A stretch of 64,000 bases of DNA from Pseudomonas sp. PDM18 (GCF_014852585.1 NZ_JACVBX010000011.1:62001-126000), one strand, 5' to 3'. Shown: positions 1-10,092, counted from the stretch's first letter. Notes: generated by a model from the sequence alone, not told the origin. Numbers and translations are program-made.

Positions 1-8
1 CAGGCTGG

Positions 9-3000
9 ATGCGCGCGCTGCGCTGGAGCCTGGGCGGCCTGCTCGGGCTGATCCTGCTGCTGGTCATCGTGGTGGCCGCCTTGCTCTGCACGCCTGCGGG
101 CAGCCGCGCGGTGCTGAGCTGGGTGCCGGGCCTGAGCGTCGATGATTTTGACGGCCGCCTTGCCGGTGGTCTCAGCGCCAAACGTGTGGAGTGGACCGAC
201 GGAGCCACCCGCCTGGTGCTGGATCAGCCACAGATCGACTGGTCACCGGCCTGCCTGCTGCGCATGACCCTGTGCTTGCACAAGGTTGTGGCCAAGGAAG
301 TGCTGCTGACCCTGCCGCCGAGCGAGCCGAGCGAATCGTCCGGCCCCATTGAGCTGCCCGACCTGAGCCTGCCGCTGTCGCTGGAGCTGGGCGATATCCG
401 TATCGGTCGCTTCCTGCTCGATGGCCAGGAGCAACTGCGCGACGCCGAACTGGCCGCGCACTGGGACCAAGAAGGCCTGCACATTGACTCGGTGAAGCTC
501 GCCCGCGATGGCTTGAACCTGTCGCTCAAGGGCCTGCTGAAGCCGACCCAGGGCTGGCCGCTGGAGGCCGAGGGTACTCTTGGGCTGCCGGCGCCGGGCG
601 AGAAGCCCTGGAACCTGCAACTGCAGGCCAAGGGCGAGCTGATGGGCCACCTCAAATTGCAGGCGCAGAGCAATGGCTACCTGAACGGCAACCTGGAAGG
701 AGACCTGCAGCCACTGGCGGAGAACCTGCCGGCCACTGCGCTGGTCACCGCCGACGGCTTCAAGGCCGATGCTTCCTTACCCGACACCCTGACGCTGAAC
801 CAACTACGGCTGAATGCCAGCGGCAACCTCAAGGATGGCTACCAGCTTGCTGGCGCCGCCGTGCTGCCCGCCGAGGAAAGCCCGGTGGTGCTCACCCTGC
901 GCGGCCGCGTCGACGCCGAGGGTGCGGATATCGCCGCACTCGACCTGAGCGCCGCCAAGGACCAGCGCGTGGCGGTCACCGGCCGTCTGGACTGGAAGGA
1001 CGCATTTGCCGCCAACGCCCAGCTCGACTGGCTGGACTTCCCTTGGCGTCGGCTATACCCGGAGATCGATGAGCCTCCGGTGAGCGTGCACACCTTCAAG
1101 GCCGAAGTGAGCTACAGCGACGGCGCCTACCTGGGCAACTTCGACGGCGCCTTCAAGGGACCGGCCGGCGATTTCGCCCTGGCCAGCCCGGTGTCGGGCA
1201 ACCTCGCGGAAGTCTTCCTGCCATCGTTGAAACTGGTGGCGGGGCAGGGCAAGGCGGAAGGGCACCTGAAGGTCGGTTTCGCCGATGCAGTGACCTGGGA
1301 CGCGGCGCTCGACCTGTCCGATCTCGACCCGGCCTACTGGCTCGCCGAGATGCCCGGCCGCCTCGGCGGGCCGCTGCGCAGCAAGGGCTCGTTCAAGGGC
1401 GAGGCGCTGAACCTCGATGCCAACCTCGACCTGCAGGGCCGTCTGCGCGGCCAACCCGCTGCCTTCAAAGCGAATGCCATGGCGGCGGGGCAGGCGTGGA
1501 AACTCGACGGCCTGGTGCTGCAGTTGGGCGACAACCGCATCAGCGGACAGGCCGCGCTGGACCAGCGCCTTTCCGGCCGCCTGGACATCGCCTTGAATCG
1601 CCTCGGTCAACTGTGGCCACAGCTTTTTGGCCAAGTGAGTGGCCGTCTTGACCTGGCTGGCACACTGCAGGCGCCGCAAGGCCAACTGAAACTCGATGGC
1701 CAGCGCGTCGCCTACGCCGACCAGGGCCTGCGCACGCTGGACCTGACGGCTGCCCTCGACGCCGCCCAGCGTGGTCGCATCAACCTGACAGCCCAGGGTC
1801 TGCACAGCGGCGAAACGGACTTCGGCGTGCTAAAGCTCGATGGCAGCGGCGACCTGAAGCGTCAGCAACTCGCCCTCAACCTGACGGGTAAGCCGGTGGC
1901 GCTCGACCTCGGCCTGGACGGCAACTGGAACGGCAAGGACTGGCGCGGGCGATTGACCAAGGGTGACATCCAGAGCGGTGGCCAGGACTGGCGTCTGCAA
2001 CAGCCGGCACGCCTGGAACGCCTGGCGGACGGGCGAATCAATCTCGGCGCCCATTGCTGGGCTTCAGGCCCCGCCAGCCTGTGCATGGAAGACCAGCGGC
2101 TGATGCCCGACCCACGCCTGCGCATGCACCTGCGCGAGTTCCCGCTGGACAGCCTGGCGCGCTGGCTGCCCGAGGACTTCGCCTGGAGCGGCAAGCTCGA
2201 CGGCGACGTGCAGCTCGACCTGCCCGCCAGCGGACCCAACGGTTCGATCCTGATCAATGCCAACAACGGCACCCTGCGCATCAAGGAGCAGGAGGAGTGG
2301 GTCGACTTCCCCTACCAGCGACTGCAACTGGAGAGCCGCTTGATGCCCCGGCGTATAGACACCTCCCTGCAGTTCCAGGGCGACAAGCTCGGCAGCCTGC
2401 AGGCCCAGGTCCAGCTCGACCCGCGGCCGAAAGCCAAGCCGGTGAATGGCACCTTCAGCCTCAATGGTCTGGACATCTCCGTGGCGCGGCCTTTCGCGCC
2501 CATGGTGGAAACCCTGAAAGGCCACCTCAACGGCAGCGGGCAGATCTCCGGCGGCCTGCTGGCGCCACGAGTGGATGGCGAGCTGCGCCTGAGCGACGGG
2601 GAAATCTCCGGCGGTGACCTGCCGACCCGCTTCGAGCAGTTGCAGGTCGCCGCCCGCATCGCCGGCGAGCAGGTTGATCTGAGCGGCGACTGGAAGGCTG
2701 GAGAGCATGGCAACGGCAGCCTTTCCGGACGTATCGCCTGGTTCAGTGGCTTGGATGTCGACGTGAAGCTGCGTGGCAGCCGCCTGCCGGTAACAGTGGA
2801 GCCCTACGCCAACCTCGAGGTGGAGCCTGATCTCACCGTGCAGATGGCGGGTGAAAGGCTCGCCGTTTCGGGCTCGGTGCAGGTGCCGCGCGGCGCCATC
2901 ACTATTCGCCAGCTGCCGCCATCCACGGTCAAGGTATCCGACGACACCGTGATCGTCGGCGCGAAGCAGGAGCCGAAAAGCGCCCTGGCGGTGAACATGG

Positions 3001-3674
3001 ATATCGACGTCAGGGTCGGCAGCGACAAGCTGACCTTCAGCGGCTTCGGCCTGAATGCGGAGCTGGCCGGCCAGGTGCACATCGGCGACAACATGGATAC
3101 CCGTGGCGAACTGCGCCTGAACAACGGCCGCTACCGCGCCTACGGTCAGAAGCTGACCATCCGCCGCGCACGCCTGCTGTTCGCTGGGCCTATCGACCAG
3201 CCGTTCCTCGATGTCGAGGCGATCCGCAAAGTCGACGACGTGGTCGCCGGCCTGCGCCTGACCGGCAACGCAGAGCAGCCGCGCAGCGAGGTGTTCTCCG
3301 AGCCCGCCATGAGCCAGCAGCAGGCGCTGTCCTACCTGGTGCTGGGCCGACCGATGTCCAGCGGCGAGGACAGCAACATGCTCGGTGAGGCGGCCCTGGC
3401 GCTCGGCCTGGCAGGCAGCGCGCCGCTGACCGGTGAAGTCGCCCAGCGCCTGGGCATCCAGGACTTCCAACTGGACACCGAAGGCACCGGCAACAGCACC
3501 AGTGTGGTCGCCAGCGGCCAGCTTTCCGACCGCCTCAGCCTGCGTTACGGCGTGGGTGTGTTCGAGCCGGCCAACACCATCGCGCTGCGCTACCTGCTGA
3601 GCAAGAAGGTCTACCTGGAGGCCGCCAGCGGCCTGGCCAGTTCCCTGGACATCTTCTACAAGCGCGACTTCTGA
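9..3674 (+). CDS. tamB: TamB, inner-membrane subunit of the translocation and assembly module
   Basis: This is a 1221-residue TamB/DUF490-family protein, close to the usual length of about 1250. TamB is anchored in the inner membrane, spans the periplasm and works with the Omp85 protein TamA in outer-membrane protein and lipid homeostasis. The sequence shows an N-terminal hydrophobic anchor (about residues 9-28, LGGLLGLILLLVIVVAALL), a very long low-complexity beta-rich middle typical of the AsmA-like/TamB superfamily, and the conserved C-terminal TamB domain (about 880-1221). It ends in Phe (FYKRDF), as outer-membrane-associated partners often do. The ATG lies 9 bases from the window edge, so a slightly earlier start cannot be excluded; tamA is expected just outside. 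The family call is firm. Confidence 0.93.
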   Translation: MRALRWSLGGLLGLILLLVIVVAALLCTPAGSRAVLSWVPGLSVDDFDGRLAGGLSAKRVEWTDGATRLVLDQPQIDWSPACLLRMTLCLHKVVAKEVLLTLPPSEPSESSGPIELPDLSLPLSLELGDIRIGRFLLDGQEQLRDAELAAHWDQEGLHIDSVKLARDGLNLSLKGLLKPTQGWPLEAEGTLGLPAPGEKPWNLQLQAKGELMGHLKLQAQSNGYLNGNLEGDLQPLAENLPATALVTADGFKADASLPDTLTLNQLRLNASGNLKDGYQLAGAAVLPAEESPVVLTLRGRVDAEGADIAALDLSAAKDQRVAVTGRLDWKDAFAANAQLDWLDFPWRRLYPEIDEPPVSVHTFKAEVSYSDGAYLGNFDGAFKGPAGDFALASPVSGNLAEVFLPSLKLVAGQGKAEGHLKVGFADAVTWDAALDLSDLDPAYWLAEMPGRLGGPLRSKGSFKGEALNLDANLDLQGRLRGQPAAFKANAMAAGQAWKLDGLVLQLGDNRISGQAALDQRLSGRLDIALNRLGQLWPQLFGQVSGRLDLAGTLQAPQGQLKLDGQRVAYADQGLRTLDLTAALDAAQRGRINLTAQGLHSGETDFGVLKLDGSGDLKRQQLALNLTGKPVALDLGLDGNWNGKDWRGRLTKGDIQSGGQDWRLQQPARLERLADGRINLGAHCWASGPASLCMEDQRLMPDPRLRMHLREFPLDSLARWLPEDFAWSGKLDGDVQLDLPASGPNGSILINANNGTLRIKEQEEWVDFPYQRLQLESRLMPRRIDTSLQFQGDKLGSLQAQVQLDPRPKAKPVNGTFSLNGLDISVARPFAPMVETLKGHLNGSGQISGGLLAPRVDGELRLSDGEISGGDLPTRFEQLQVAARIAGEQVDLSGDWKAGEHGNGSLSGRIAWFSGLDVDVKLRGSRLPVTVEPYANLEVEPDLTVQMAGERLAVSGSVQVPRGAITIRQLPPSTVKVSDDTVIVGAKQEPKSALAVNMDIDVRVGSDKLTFSGFGLNAELAGQVHIGDNMDTRGELRLNNGRYRAYGQKLTIRRARLLFAGPIDQPFLDVEAIRKVDDVVAGLRLTGNAEQPRSEVFSEPAMSQQQALSYLVLGRPMSSGEDSNMLGEAALALGLAGSAPLTGEVAQRLGIQDFQLDTEGTGNSTSVVASGQLSDRLSLRYGVGVFEPANTIALRYLLSKKVYLEAASGLASSLDIFYKRDF

Positions 3675-3680
3675 GTGCTC

Positions 3681-3712
3681 GCTGTCAGCGGCGCATCCGC
3701 GCCGCTGACAGC
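3681..3712 (+). terminator. Perfect 14-bp stem hairpin after tamB
   Basis: gctgtcagcggcgc pairs perfectly with gcgccgctgacagc around an ATCC loop, seven bases after the tamB stop. No U-tract follows, so it may be a weak or Rho-assisted terminator or an mRNA 3' end stabiliser. It also forms the start of the untranslated region before the mgtA-like gene. Confidence 0.6.
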
Positions 3713-3788
3713 CTTCATAGCCCCTTAAGGTACTCGGCACAGACTCCCCACCGCCGCCGGACGATGTGCGCACAAGGGGAACGTCATC

Positions 3789-6506
3789 ATGCGCCTGGAC
3801 CTCATCAGGACCCACCTGCTCGAATTCATCAACAAGGGCTTCCCGGCCCGTCAACTGCGCCGGTTGGCCGCTCGCGACCTGCTGCGTGGTTCGGCGGCCG
3901 GGAGGCAGGCGCCCAATGCACTGACCTCGGGGTTGCTGGAGTGGTCCGCGCTGGAACCGACATCGGTGCTGGAGCGCCTTGCAAGTCGACGTGACGGCCT
4001 CAACGAGACCGAGGCGGGCGAACGCCGCCAGCGCGACGGGCTCAACGAAGTGGACCAGGACCGCCCCATCGGCGCCTGGATGCACCTGTGGTACTGCTAC
4101 TGCAATCCCTTCAACCTGCTGCTCACCGTACTGGCGACCATTTCCTGGCTCACCGAAGACGTCGAGGCCGCGGTGGTGATCGGCAGCATGGTGGGTATTT
4201 CCACGCTGCTGCGCTTCATCCAGGAGAAGCGCTCCAACCGTGCGGCCGAGAAGCTCAAGGCGATGGTCAGCAACACCGCCACGGTGTTCCGCAGTGCCGA
4301 AGGCGATGGCCCCGCGCTGCGGGTGGAAGTGCCGATCCGCGAGCTGGTTCCCGGCGACGTGCTGTGGTTGTCGGCGGGCGACATGGTCCCGGCAGACGTA
4401 CGCCTGCTCAGCGCCAAGGACCTGTTCGTCGGCCAGGCCGCGCTCACCGGCGAATCGCTGCCGGTGGAGAAGTTCGCCCAACTGCGCGACGCCCGCCAGG
4501 GCAATCCGCTGGAGCGTGACAGCCTGTGCTTCATGGGCACCACGGTGGTCAGCGGCTCGGCCCTTGCGGTGGTGATCGGTACCGGCCCGCGCACCTATTT
4601 CGGTTCCCTCGCCGAGCGGGTGATCGCCAGCGATCCGACGCCGACGGCCTTCCAAACCGGCGTCAACCGGGTCAGCTGGCTGCTCATCCGCTTCATGCTG
4701 GTGATGGCGCCGGTGGTCCTGCTGATCAACGGCTTCACCAAGGGCGACTGGCTGGAGGCCGCGCTGTTCGCGCTGTCCATCGCCGTCGGCTTGACCCCGG
4801 AAATGCTCCCGATGATCGTCACCTCGACCCTGGCCAAGGGCGCGGTGGTGCTCAGCCGGCGCAAGGTGATCGTCAAGCGCCTGGACGCCATCCAGAACTT
4901 CGGTGCCATGGACATCCTCTGCACCGACAAAACCGGCACCCTGACCCAGGACCGCATCGTCCTCGAGCGCCACACCGACGCCTTTGGCCAGGTGCAGGAC
5001 CGCGTGTTGCAGCTGGCCTTCCTCAACAGCCACTACCAGACCGGGCTGAAGAACCTGCTGGATGTCGCCGTCCTCGAGCACGTCGAACTGCGCCATGCGC
5101 TGAAGGTGGACAGCCGCTTCCGCAAGCTCGACGAGATTCCCTTCGACTTCGCCCGCCGGCGCATGTCGGTGGTGGTCAGCGAACGTGAGGACAACCACCT
5201 GCTGATCTGCAAGGGCGCGCTGGAGGAGGTGCTGTCGGTCTGCACCACGGTGGAGACCGCCGACGGCGTCGAGCCGCTCACCGGGGCGCGTCTGGAGAGC
5301 ATCCGCGCGGTGGCCGATGGGCTTAACCAGGAAGGCCTGCGGGTGGTCGCCGTGGCCACCCGTGAGCTGCCGCCCACCCGCGATGTCTATGGCGTGGCCG
5401 ACGAGAGTGATTTGTGCCTGGCCGGCTACATAGCCTTCCTCGACCCGCCCAAGGAAACCACCGCCCCGGCGCTCAGGGCGCTGGCGGAGAACGGCGTGGC
5501 GGTGAAAGTGCTGACCGGCGACAACGACCGCGTGAGCCTGAAGGTCTGCCGTGATGTGGGGCTGTTGGTCGAAGGCGTGCTGCTGGGCCCGCAACTGGAC
5601 GAATTCGACGACGCCGAGCTGGGCGAACTGGCCGAGCGCACCACGCTGTTCGCCAAGCTCACTCCCAGCCACAAGGAGCGCCTGGTGCGGGTGCTGCGCG
5701 AGCGCGGCCACGTGGTCGGTTTCCTCGGCGACGGCATCAACGATGCGCCGGCCCTGCGCACGGCGGATATCGGCATCTCGGTGGATTCGGCGGTGGACAT
5801 CGCCAAGGAAGCCGCCGACCTGATCCTCCTGGAAAAGAGCCTGATGGTCCTGGAGGAGGGCGTGATCGAAGGGCGCCGCACCTTCGCCAACATGCTCAAG
5901 TACATCCGCATGACCGCCAGTTCCAACTTCGGCAATGTGTTCAGCGTGCTGGTGGCCAGCGCCTTCATTCCGTTCCTGCCGATGCTCCCGCTGCAACTGC
6001 TGGTGCAGAACCTGCTCTACGACTTGTCGCAGATCGCCATTCCCTTCGACCATGTCGACGACGAACTGCTGCGCAAGCCGCAGCAGTGGAACCCGGATGG
6101 ACTGGGGCGCTTCATGGTGTTCTTCGGGCCGATCAGCTCGATCTTCGACATCGCCACTTTCCTTGTGCTCTGGCACGTGTTCGGTGCGAATTCACCGGCG
6201 CACCAGACGCTGTTCCAGTCCGGCTGGTTCGTCGAAGGTCTGATCTCGCAATTGCTGGTCGTGCACATGATCCGCACCCGGCGCATCCCTTTCCTGCAGA
6301 GCCGCGCCGCCTGGCCGCTGCTGGGCATGACCCTGGTGATAGTCGCGGTGGCGATCTCCCTGCCCATGGGGCCGCTGGCGCATTCCTTCCGCATGGAGAC
6401 GTTGCCGCTGGGCTACTGGCCGTGGCTGGCAGCGATCCTGCTGGGCTACATGGCGCTGACCCAGACGGTGAAGGGCTGGTTCGCCCGGCGCTATGGCTGG
6501 CAGTGA
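3789..6506 (+). CDS. mgtA: Magnesium-importing P-type ATPase (MgtA/MgtB family)
   Basis: A 905-residue P3B-type ATPase, the normal length for MgtA. It imports Mg2+ across the inner membrane at the expense of ATP. Visible motifs are TGES of the actuator domain at residues 220-223, the phosphorylated Asp380 in CTDKTGTLTQD, the hinge GDGINDAP starting at residue 647, and C-terminal hydrophobic helices from about 700. The ATG follows AAGGGG at good spacing. The gene stands alone, with the tamB hairpin upstream and a binding-protein gene downstream. In other bacteria mgtA is induced by low Mg2+ through PhoPQ and leader RNA. The 76-base leader here seems too short for a classic Mg2+ riboswitch, and I saw none. 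Confidence 0.95.
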   Translation: MRLDLIRTHLLEFINKGFPARQLRRLAARDLLRGSAAGRQAPNALTSGLLEWSALEPTSVLERLASRRDGLNETEAGERRQRDGLNEVDQDRPIGAWMHLWYCYCNPFNLLLTVLATISWLTEDVEAAVVIGSMVGISTLLRFIQEKRSNRAAEKLKAMVSNTATVFRSAEGDGPALRVEVPIRELVPGDVLWLSAGDMVPADVRLLSAKDLFVGQAALTGESLPVEKFAQLRDARQGNPLERDSLCFMGTTVVSGSALAVVIGTGPRTYFGSLAERVIASDPTPTAFQTGVNRVSWLLIRFMLVMAPVVLLINGFTKGDWLEAALFALSIAVGLTPEMLPMIVTSTLAKGAVVLSRRKVIVKRLDAIQNFGAMDILCTDKTGTLTQDRIVLERHTDAFGQVQDRVLQLAFLNSHYQTGLKNLLDVAVLEHVELRHALKVDSRFRKLDEIPFDFARRRMSVVVSEREDNHLLICKGALEEVLSVCTTVETADGVEPLTGARLESIRAVADGLNQEGLRVVAVATRELPPTRDVYGVADESDLCLAGYIAFLDPPKETTAPALRALAENGVAVKVLTGDNDRVSLKVCRDVGLLVEGVLLGPQLDEFDDAELGELAERTTLFAKLTPSHKERLVRVLRERGHVVGFLGDGINDAPALRTADIGISVDSAVDIAKEAADLILLEKSLMVLEEGVIEGRRTFANMLKYIRMTASSNFGNVFSVLVASAFIPFLPMLPLQLLVQNLLYDLSQIAIPFDHVDDELLRKPQQWNPDGLGRFMVFFGPISSIFDIATFLVLWHVFGANSPAHQTLFQSGWFVEGLISQLLVVHMIRTRRIPFLQSRAAWPLLGMTLVIVAVAISLPMGPLAHSFRMETLPLGYWPWLAAILLGYMALTQTVKGWFARRYGWQ

Positions 6507-6601
6507 GCGAAACGGAACCAACGTGCGAACCCGATCATCGCTGGTCACGCGAGTGCCGGGTTCACTACACTCACGGCATCCGTCTTCTCCTGCTGTGAGT
6601 C

Positions 6602-7408
6602 GTGATCTTGCCTTCGCAAGCCCATCGCCTGCCGTTGCCTCCGCATGCGCGCCTGAAGCGCCTGGTCCTGTTGGGTCTGGCACTGGCCAGCGTGCCGCTG
6701 GCCGCCTGCGAGAAGACCCTGCGCTGGGATGACGACCCGCCCTTCAGCATGCAACTGCCCGATGGCCGCGTCGGCGGGCTCTATGTCGATTTGAACCGTG
6801 CCGTGCTGGAGCGCCTGGGTTGCGAGGTGCGGATGATCAAGCTGCCCTGGGCGCGAGCGCTCAAGGAGCTGGAGCTGGGCCGCCTCGACGTGCTGCCCGG
6901 CGCCTTCCGCAAGCCCGAGCGCGAGGTCTACGCCTGGTTCTCCGGCACGGTGTTGCCACCCTCGCGCAACATCCTCTTCGTCCGTCGCGGTCTGCCCCAG
7001 CTCGACAGTCTGCGACAGCTTTCCGACCTGCCCGGCCGCGACTTTCGCCTCGGCGCGCAGATCGATGTGTCTTACGGCGAACCTTACCGTCAACTGATGG
7101 CCGACCCGGGCTACGCCGCGCGGGTGTTCTTCAACCCCAGCCGCAGCAACCTCTGGCACATGGTCGACAAGGGCCGCATCGACGGCATCATCGCCGACGA
7201 GCACAGTGGGCAGTACGAGCTGCAGCAGCTGGGGCTGGCCAGGCGTATCGAGCCCACCGGAGTGGTGGTGTCAGCGGAGTCGGCGGAAGTCGCTTTCAGC
7301 AAGCGCACCCAGGACGAGGACTTTGTCCGTCGCTATGCGCAGACGCTCAAGATGCTGGTGGAAGAGGGAGAGGACCGGCGCATCCTGCAGCACTACGTCA
7401 GCAATTGA
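6602..7408 (+). CDS. Periplasmic substrate-binding protein, family 3 type
   Basis: A 268-residue protein of the SBP_bac_3 fold (amino-acid-type solute binding or orphan sensor-like binding proteins). The start is GTG with a weak ribosome site; a TTG two codons on is an alternative. A basic N-terminus and hydrophobic segment (LKRLVLLGLALASVPLAAC) form a signal sequence. LAAC resembles a lipobox, but relatives often have Cys right after a normal signal-peptidase site, so lipidation is uncertain. The mature part begins EKTLRWDDDPPFSMQLPDG, typical of the ligand-binding lobe. No permease or ATPase gene is adjacent, so it is an orphan here and its ligand cannot be predicted. Confidence 0.8.
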   Translation: MILPSQAHRLPLPPHARLKRLVLLGLALASVPLAACEKTLRWDDDPPFSMQLPDGRVGGLYVDLNRAVLERLGCEVRMIKLPWARALKELELGRLDVLPGAFRKPEREVYAWFSGTVLPPSRNILFVRRGLPQLDSLRQLSDLPGRDFRLGAQIDVSYGEPYRQLMADPGYAARVFFNPSRSNLWHMVDKGRIDGIIADEHSGQYELQQLGLARRIEPTGVVVSAESAEVAFSKRTQDEDFVRRYAQTLKMLVEEGEDRRILQHYVSN

Positions 7409-7411
7409 CGC

Positions 7412-7879
7412 TCAGGGCTTGCGCCAGAGATTGGTGCGTCGCGCCTTGGCCTCGTGTTCCTCGAATTGGTACTGACCGACTTCCTCAGGTGTCTGCGCGT
7501 CGCTTTGCCGCCAGCGTGCGAGGCCGATGCTTAGCTGTGCCCGGCCGATATCCAGGGTGTGGCCGCAGTTCGGGCATTCCGCCGGGGTGACCCAGACCGC
7601 CGCGCGCAGACTGCCGTCGGGCAACTGCTCGGCGTGCTTGAGCGTGGCGCTTTTGCCCAGTGCGAGCTGCACCAGGGCCGCGCGGGAGCGCTGGCCAAAG
7701 GGCTGCTCCAGTTCGGGAGCGGTGACGCCGCGCAGGTGGATGGTGGTATCGCCGCCGTCCGCACGCTGGCAGGTCAGTTGATCGCCGCTGAACACGGCCG
7801 TCACCTGGCATTCCTCATCCGCGTAGGCGGCGAGGGGAAGGAAGGAAAATACGAGCAGTGCGGCGGGAACGAATCGCAT
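7412..7879 (-). CDS. Secreted staphylococcal-nuclease-like (SNase fold) protein
   Basis: A 155-residue protein with a signal peptide (MRFVPAALLVFSFLPLAAYA). The mature part has the thermonuclease-fold pattern: a GDQLTC strand, LRGVTAPELEQPFGQRSR, which matches the LxGIDAPExxQPFG signature of SNase proteins, then LRAAVWV. The Arg and Glu of the nuclease active-site loop appear to be kept, but the consensus DGDT is altered to SGDQ, so nuclease activity is unsure. A C-P-N-C pair (ECPNCGH) could bind metal or form a disulfide. The start is chosen by CCGGAGG five bases upstream; an in-frame start nine codons earlier has no such site. It converges on the binding-protein gene. Confidence 0.7.
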   Translation of the reverse strand: MRFVPAALLVFSFLPLAAYADEECQVTAVFSGDQLTCQRADGGDTTIHLRGVTAPELEQPFGQRSRAALVQLALGKSATLKHAEQLPDGSLRAAVWVTPAECPNCGHTLDIGRAQLSIGLARWRQSDAQTPEEVGQYQFEEHEAKARRTNLWRKP

Positions 7880-7946
7880 GGAGCCTCCGGTGGACCTCCC
7901 CAGCATAACCGCTGGGAGCGTCCATCGGAGCCCCGTTGCAGAGCTT

Positions 7947-8939
7947 TTACTGGATCAGCGCCAACACTTGTTCGCTGTAGCGACCGCCAGCGGCCGCACC
8001 GACCGGGAAGATCGCGTCCAGTTCCAGCAGTTCTGCCGGGGTCAGTGCCAGGTCCACGGCGGCGACGTTCTCTTCCAGGTACTTGCGCTGCTTGGTGCCG
8101 GGGATCGGTACCAGGTGCTCGCCCTGCGTCAGCACCCAGGCCAGCGCCAGTTGCGAGGGCCTCACCCCACGGGCGGCGGCCAGCTCGGCGACCTTGTCCA
8201 CCAGCAGCAGATTCTTCGCGAAGTTCTCGCCAGTGAAACGCGGGCTGGAGCGGCGGTAGTCGTCCTCGGCGAAATCATCCGGGCTCTTCAGCGCTCCGGT
8301 GAGGAAGCCGCGGCCCAATGGGCTGTAGGGGACGAAACCAACACCCAGTCGTTCGCAGGCGGCCAGCACGCCGTTCTCTTCCGGGTCGCGGGTCCACAGC
8401 GAGTATTCGCTCTGCAGCGCGGTGATCGGGTGGATCTTGTACGCGCGCTCCAGCGTTTCTGCCGAGGCTTCGCTCAGGCCCAGATAGCGCACCTTGCCCG
8501 CCTTCACCAACTCCGCCATGGCACCGACGGTTTCCTCGATGGGCACCTTGGGGTCGACGCGGTGCTGGTAGTAGAGGTCGATATGGTCGGTGCCCAGGCG
8601 CTTCAGGCTGCCTTCAACGGCCTGGCGGATGTATTCCGGGCTGCCGTTGGCGCCGCGCACCTGCGGCTGGTCCGGGGTACGCACGATACCGAACTTGGTG
8701 GCGAGGAAGACCTGCTCGCGCTTGCCTTTCAGGGCTCGGCCGAGCAGCTCCTCATTGGTGTGCGGGCCATAGATGTCGGCGGTGTCGAGCAAGGTGACGC
8801 CCAGCTCCAGCGCGCGGTGCAGGGTGGCGATGGATTCGGCTTCATCGCTGCCGGTTGTGTAGAAGTCGGACATGCCCATGCAGCCGAGGCCGATGGCGGA
8901 GACGACGGGGCCTTGCGAGCCCAGGCGGCGGGTCTTCAT
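7947..8939 (-). CDS. Aldo/keto reductase
   Basis: A 330-residue NADPH-dependent aldo/keto reductase of the AKR13/YakC-like type, reducing carbonyl compounds in the cytoplasm. The catalytic tetrad is visible: Asp and Tyr in [15 protein letters not shown], Lys in ATKFGI and His in [18 protein letters not shown] and the late [15 protein letters not shown] segment (cofactor phosphate binding) are also typical. The ATG follows GGAG. It is transcribed divergently from a LysR regulator across a 115-base gap containing an inverted repeat, a common arrangement in which the regulator controls the reductase. The physiological substrate is unknown. Confidence 0.92.
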   Translation of the reverse strand: MKTRRLGSQGPVVSAIGLGCMGMSDFYTTGSDEAESIATLHRALELGVTLLDTADIYGPHTNEELLGRALKGKREQVFLATKFGIVRTPDQPQVRGANGSPEYIRQAVEGSLKRLGTDHIDLYYQHRVDPKVPIEETVGAMAELVKAGKVRYLGLSEASAETLERAYKIHPITALQSEYSLWTRDPEENGVLAACERLGVGFVPYSPLGRGFLTGALKSPDDFAEDDYRRSSPRFTGENFAKNLLLVDKVAELAAARGVRPSQLALAWVLTQGEHLVPIPGTKQRKYLEENVAAVDLALTPAELLELDAIFPVGAAAGGRYSEQVLALIQ

Positions 8940-8998
8940 GCGGGATTCTCCAGGGTGGGTCAGGGGTAGGACCATTCTTGTTGTTTGTCAGGCGTGGA

Positions 8999-9020
8999 TA
9001 AACCGGCGGATTGCGGTTTA
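8999..9020. promoter_or_regulatory. Inverted repeat in the reductase/LysR divergent region
   Basis: TAAACCG and CGGTTTA form a perfect 7-bp inverted repeat with an 8-base spacer, midway between the two divergent start codons. Its symmetry, spacing and place fit a LysR-type binding box; binding itself is inferred. Confidence 0.5.
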
Positions 9021-9054
9021 ACTATTCGGCCTGGATGAATAATCGGAGTGCACC

Positions 9055-9954
9055 ATGGACCGCTTGCAGGCCATGCAGGTCTACACCCGCATCGTCGAAC
9101 TCAAGGCCTTCGGCAAGGCGGCGGACAGTCTGCAGATGCCGCGCGCCAGCGTGACCCAGCTGATCCAGCAACTGGAGACGCACCTGGGCGTGCAACTGCT
9201 GCGCCGCACCACGCGGCAGGTCAGCGTCACCGCCGATGGCCAGGCTTACTACGAGCGCTGCGTGCGTCTGCTGGAGGACCTGGAGGAGGCGGAAAACTGC
9301 TTCTCCAATTCGTCCGACAACCCGCGCGGCAAGCTGCGTATCGACCTGCCCAGCTCGTTGGGGCGGCTGGTGGTTATCCCGGCGCTACCGGGGTTCTGCC
9401 GGCGCTATCCGCAGATCGAGCTCGAACTGAGCCTCAATGACCGCCAGGTGGACCTGGTGCGCGAGGGCGTGGATTGCGTGCTGCGCGCCGGCGAGCTGCC
9501 GGACTCCAGCCTGGTCGGTCGGCGCATCGCCGAGCTGGAGCAACTGACCTGCGTGAGCCGCGCCTACGTGCAGGAGTTCGGTTTGCCCGAGCATCCGGAC
9601 CGCCTCGAAGGACATCTCGCGGTCAATTACCAATCAGCCTCCAGCGGACGCATCTTCGACCTGGAGTTTCGCTTCGACGGCCGGTTGCGCACCCAGCGGT
9701 TGCCCAGTCGGATCGCGGTGAACAACGCCGATGCCTACATCGCCGCCTGCCGCGCCGGCTTCGGCCTGATCCAGGCGCCGCGCTATCACCTGAACGAGGG
9801 GTTGGCCAGCGGTGAGCTGGTGGAAGTGTTGCGCGCCTGGCAGCCGCCGCCGCTGCCGGTCAGCGTGCTGTACCCGGTGCGCCGGCAGATGTCGCGGCGT
9901 CTGCGGGTGTTCTCCGACTGGCTCGGCGGCTTGTTCGCGGCCGGCATCGGCTGA
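9055..9954 (+). CDS. LysR-family transcriptional regulator
   Basis: A 299-residue LysR-type regulator. The N-terminal winged helix-turn-helix is at about residues 1-60 (MDRLQAMQVYTRIVELKAF, then PRASVTQLIQQLE), and the effector-binding domain starts near residue 90 (KLRIDLPSSLGRLVVIPAL). DRLQAMQVYTRIVE is the opening of the subgroup that often regulates neighbouring oxidoreductases or quinone-stress genes. It is divergent from the aldo/keto reductase and followed by an alpha/beta hydrolase; either could be a target. The effector is unknown. Confidence 0.93.
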   Translation: MDRLQAMQVYTRIVELKAFGKAADSLQMPRASVTQLIQQLETHLGVQLLRRTTRQVSVTADGQAYYERCVRLLEDLEEAENCFSNSSDNPRGKLRIDLPSSLGRLVVIPALPGFCRRYPQIELELSLNDRQVDLVREGVDCVLRAGELPDSSLVGRRIAELEQLTCVSRAYVQEFGLPEHPDRLEGHLAVNYQSASSGRIFDLEFRFDGRLRTQRLPSRIAVNNADAYIAACRAGFGLIQAPRYHLNEGLASGELVEVLRAWQPPPLPVSVLYPVRRQMSRRLRVFSDWLGGLFAAGIG

Positions 9955-10092
9955 GCGGTCGCTCGTCGGAAAGCCGTCGGGCACAGCTGCCCGAGTCACT
10001 GCGCTGGCTATGCTAAAGGCCGCCGTAGAGCGGTCCGTAGTCGCTGAAATTGCGGCGTTTCTTTTCAACCATTCCCTGAAGGAAACGACCAA

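Noticed and set aside
3713-3788. A Mg2+-sensing riboswitch before the mgtA-like gene
   Set aside because: Only about 75 bases remain after the tamB hairpin, and no M-box-like pairing or proline-rich leader peptide was found.
2064-6176. A 1370-codon open frame on the minus strand across tamB and mgtA
   Set aside because: It is antisense to two well-supported genes. High GC makes long antisense frames common; its translation is His/Gln/Ala-rich, has no domain and crosses a gene boundary.
7559-8236. A 225-codon plus-strand frame over the SNase-like and reductase genes
   Set aside because: It spans two real minus-strand genes and their spacer, is Arg/Pro-rich and lacks a ribosome site.
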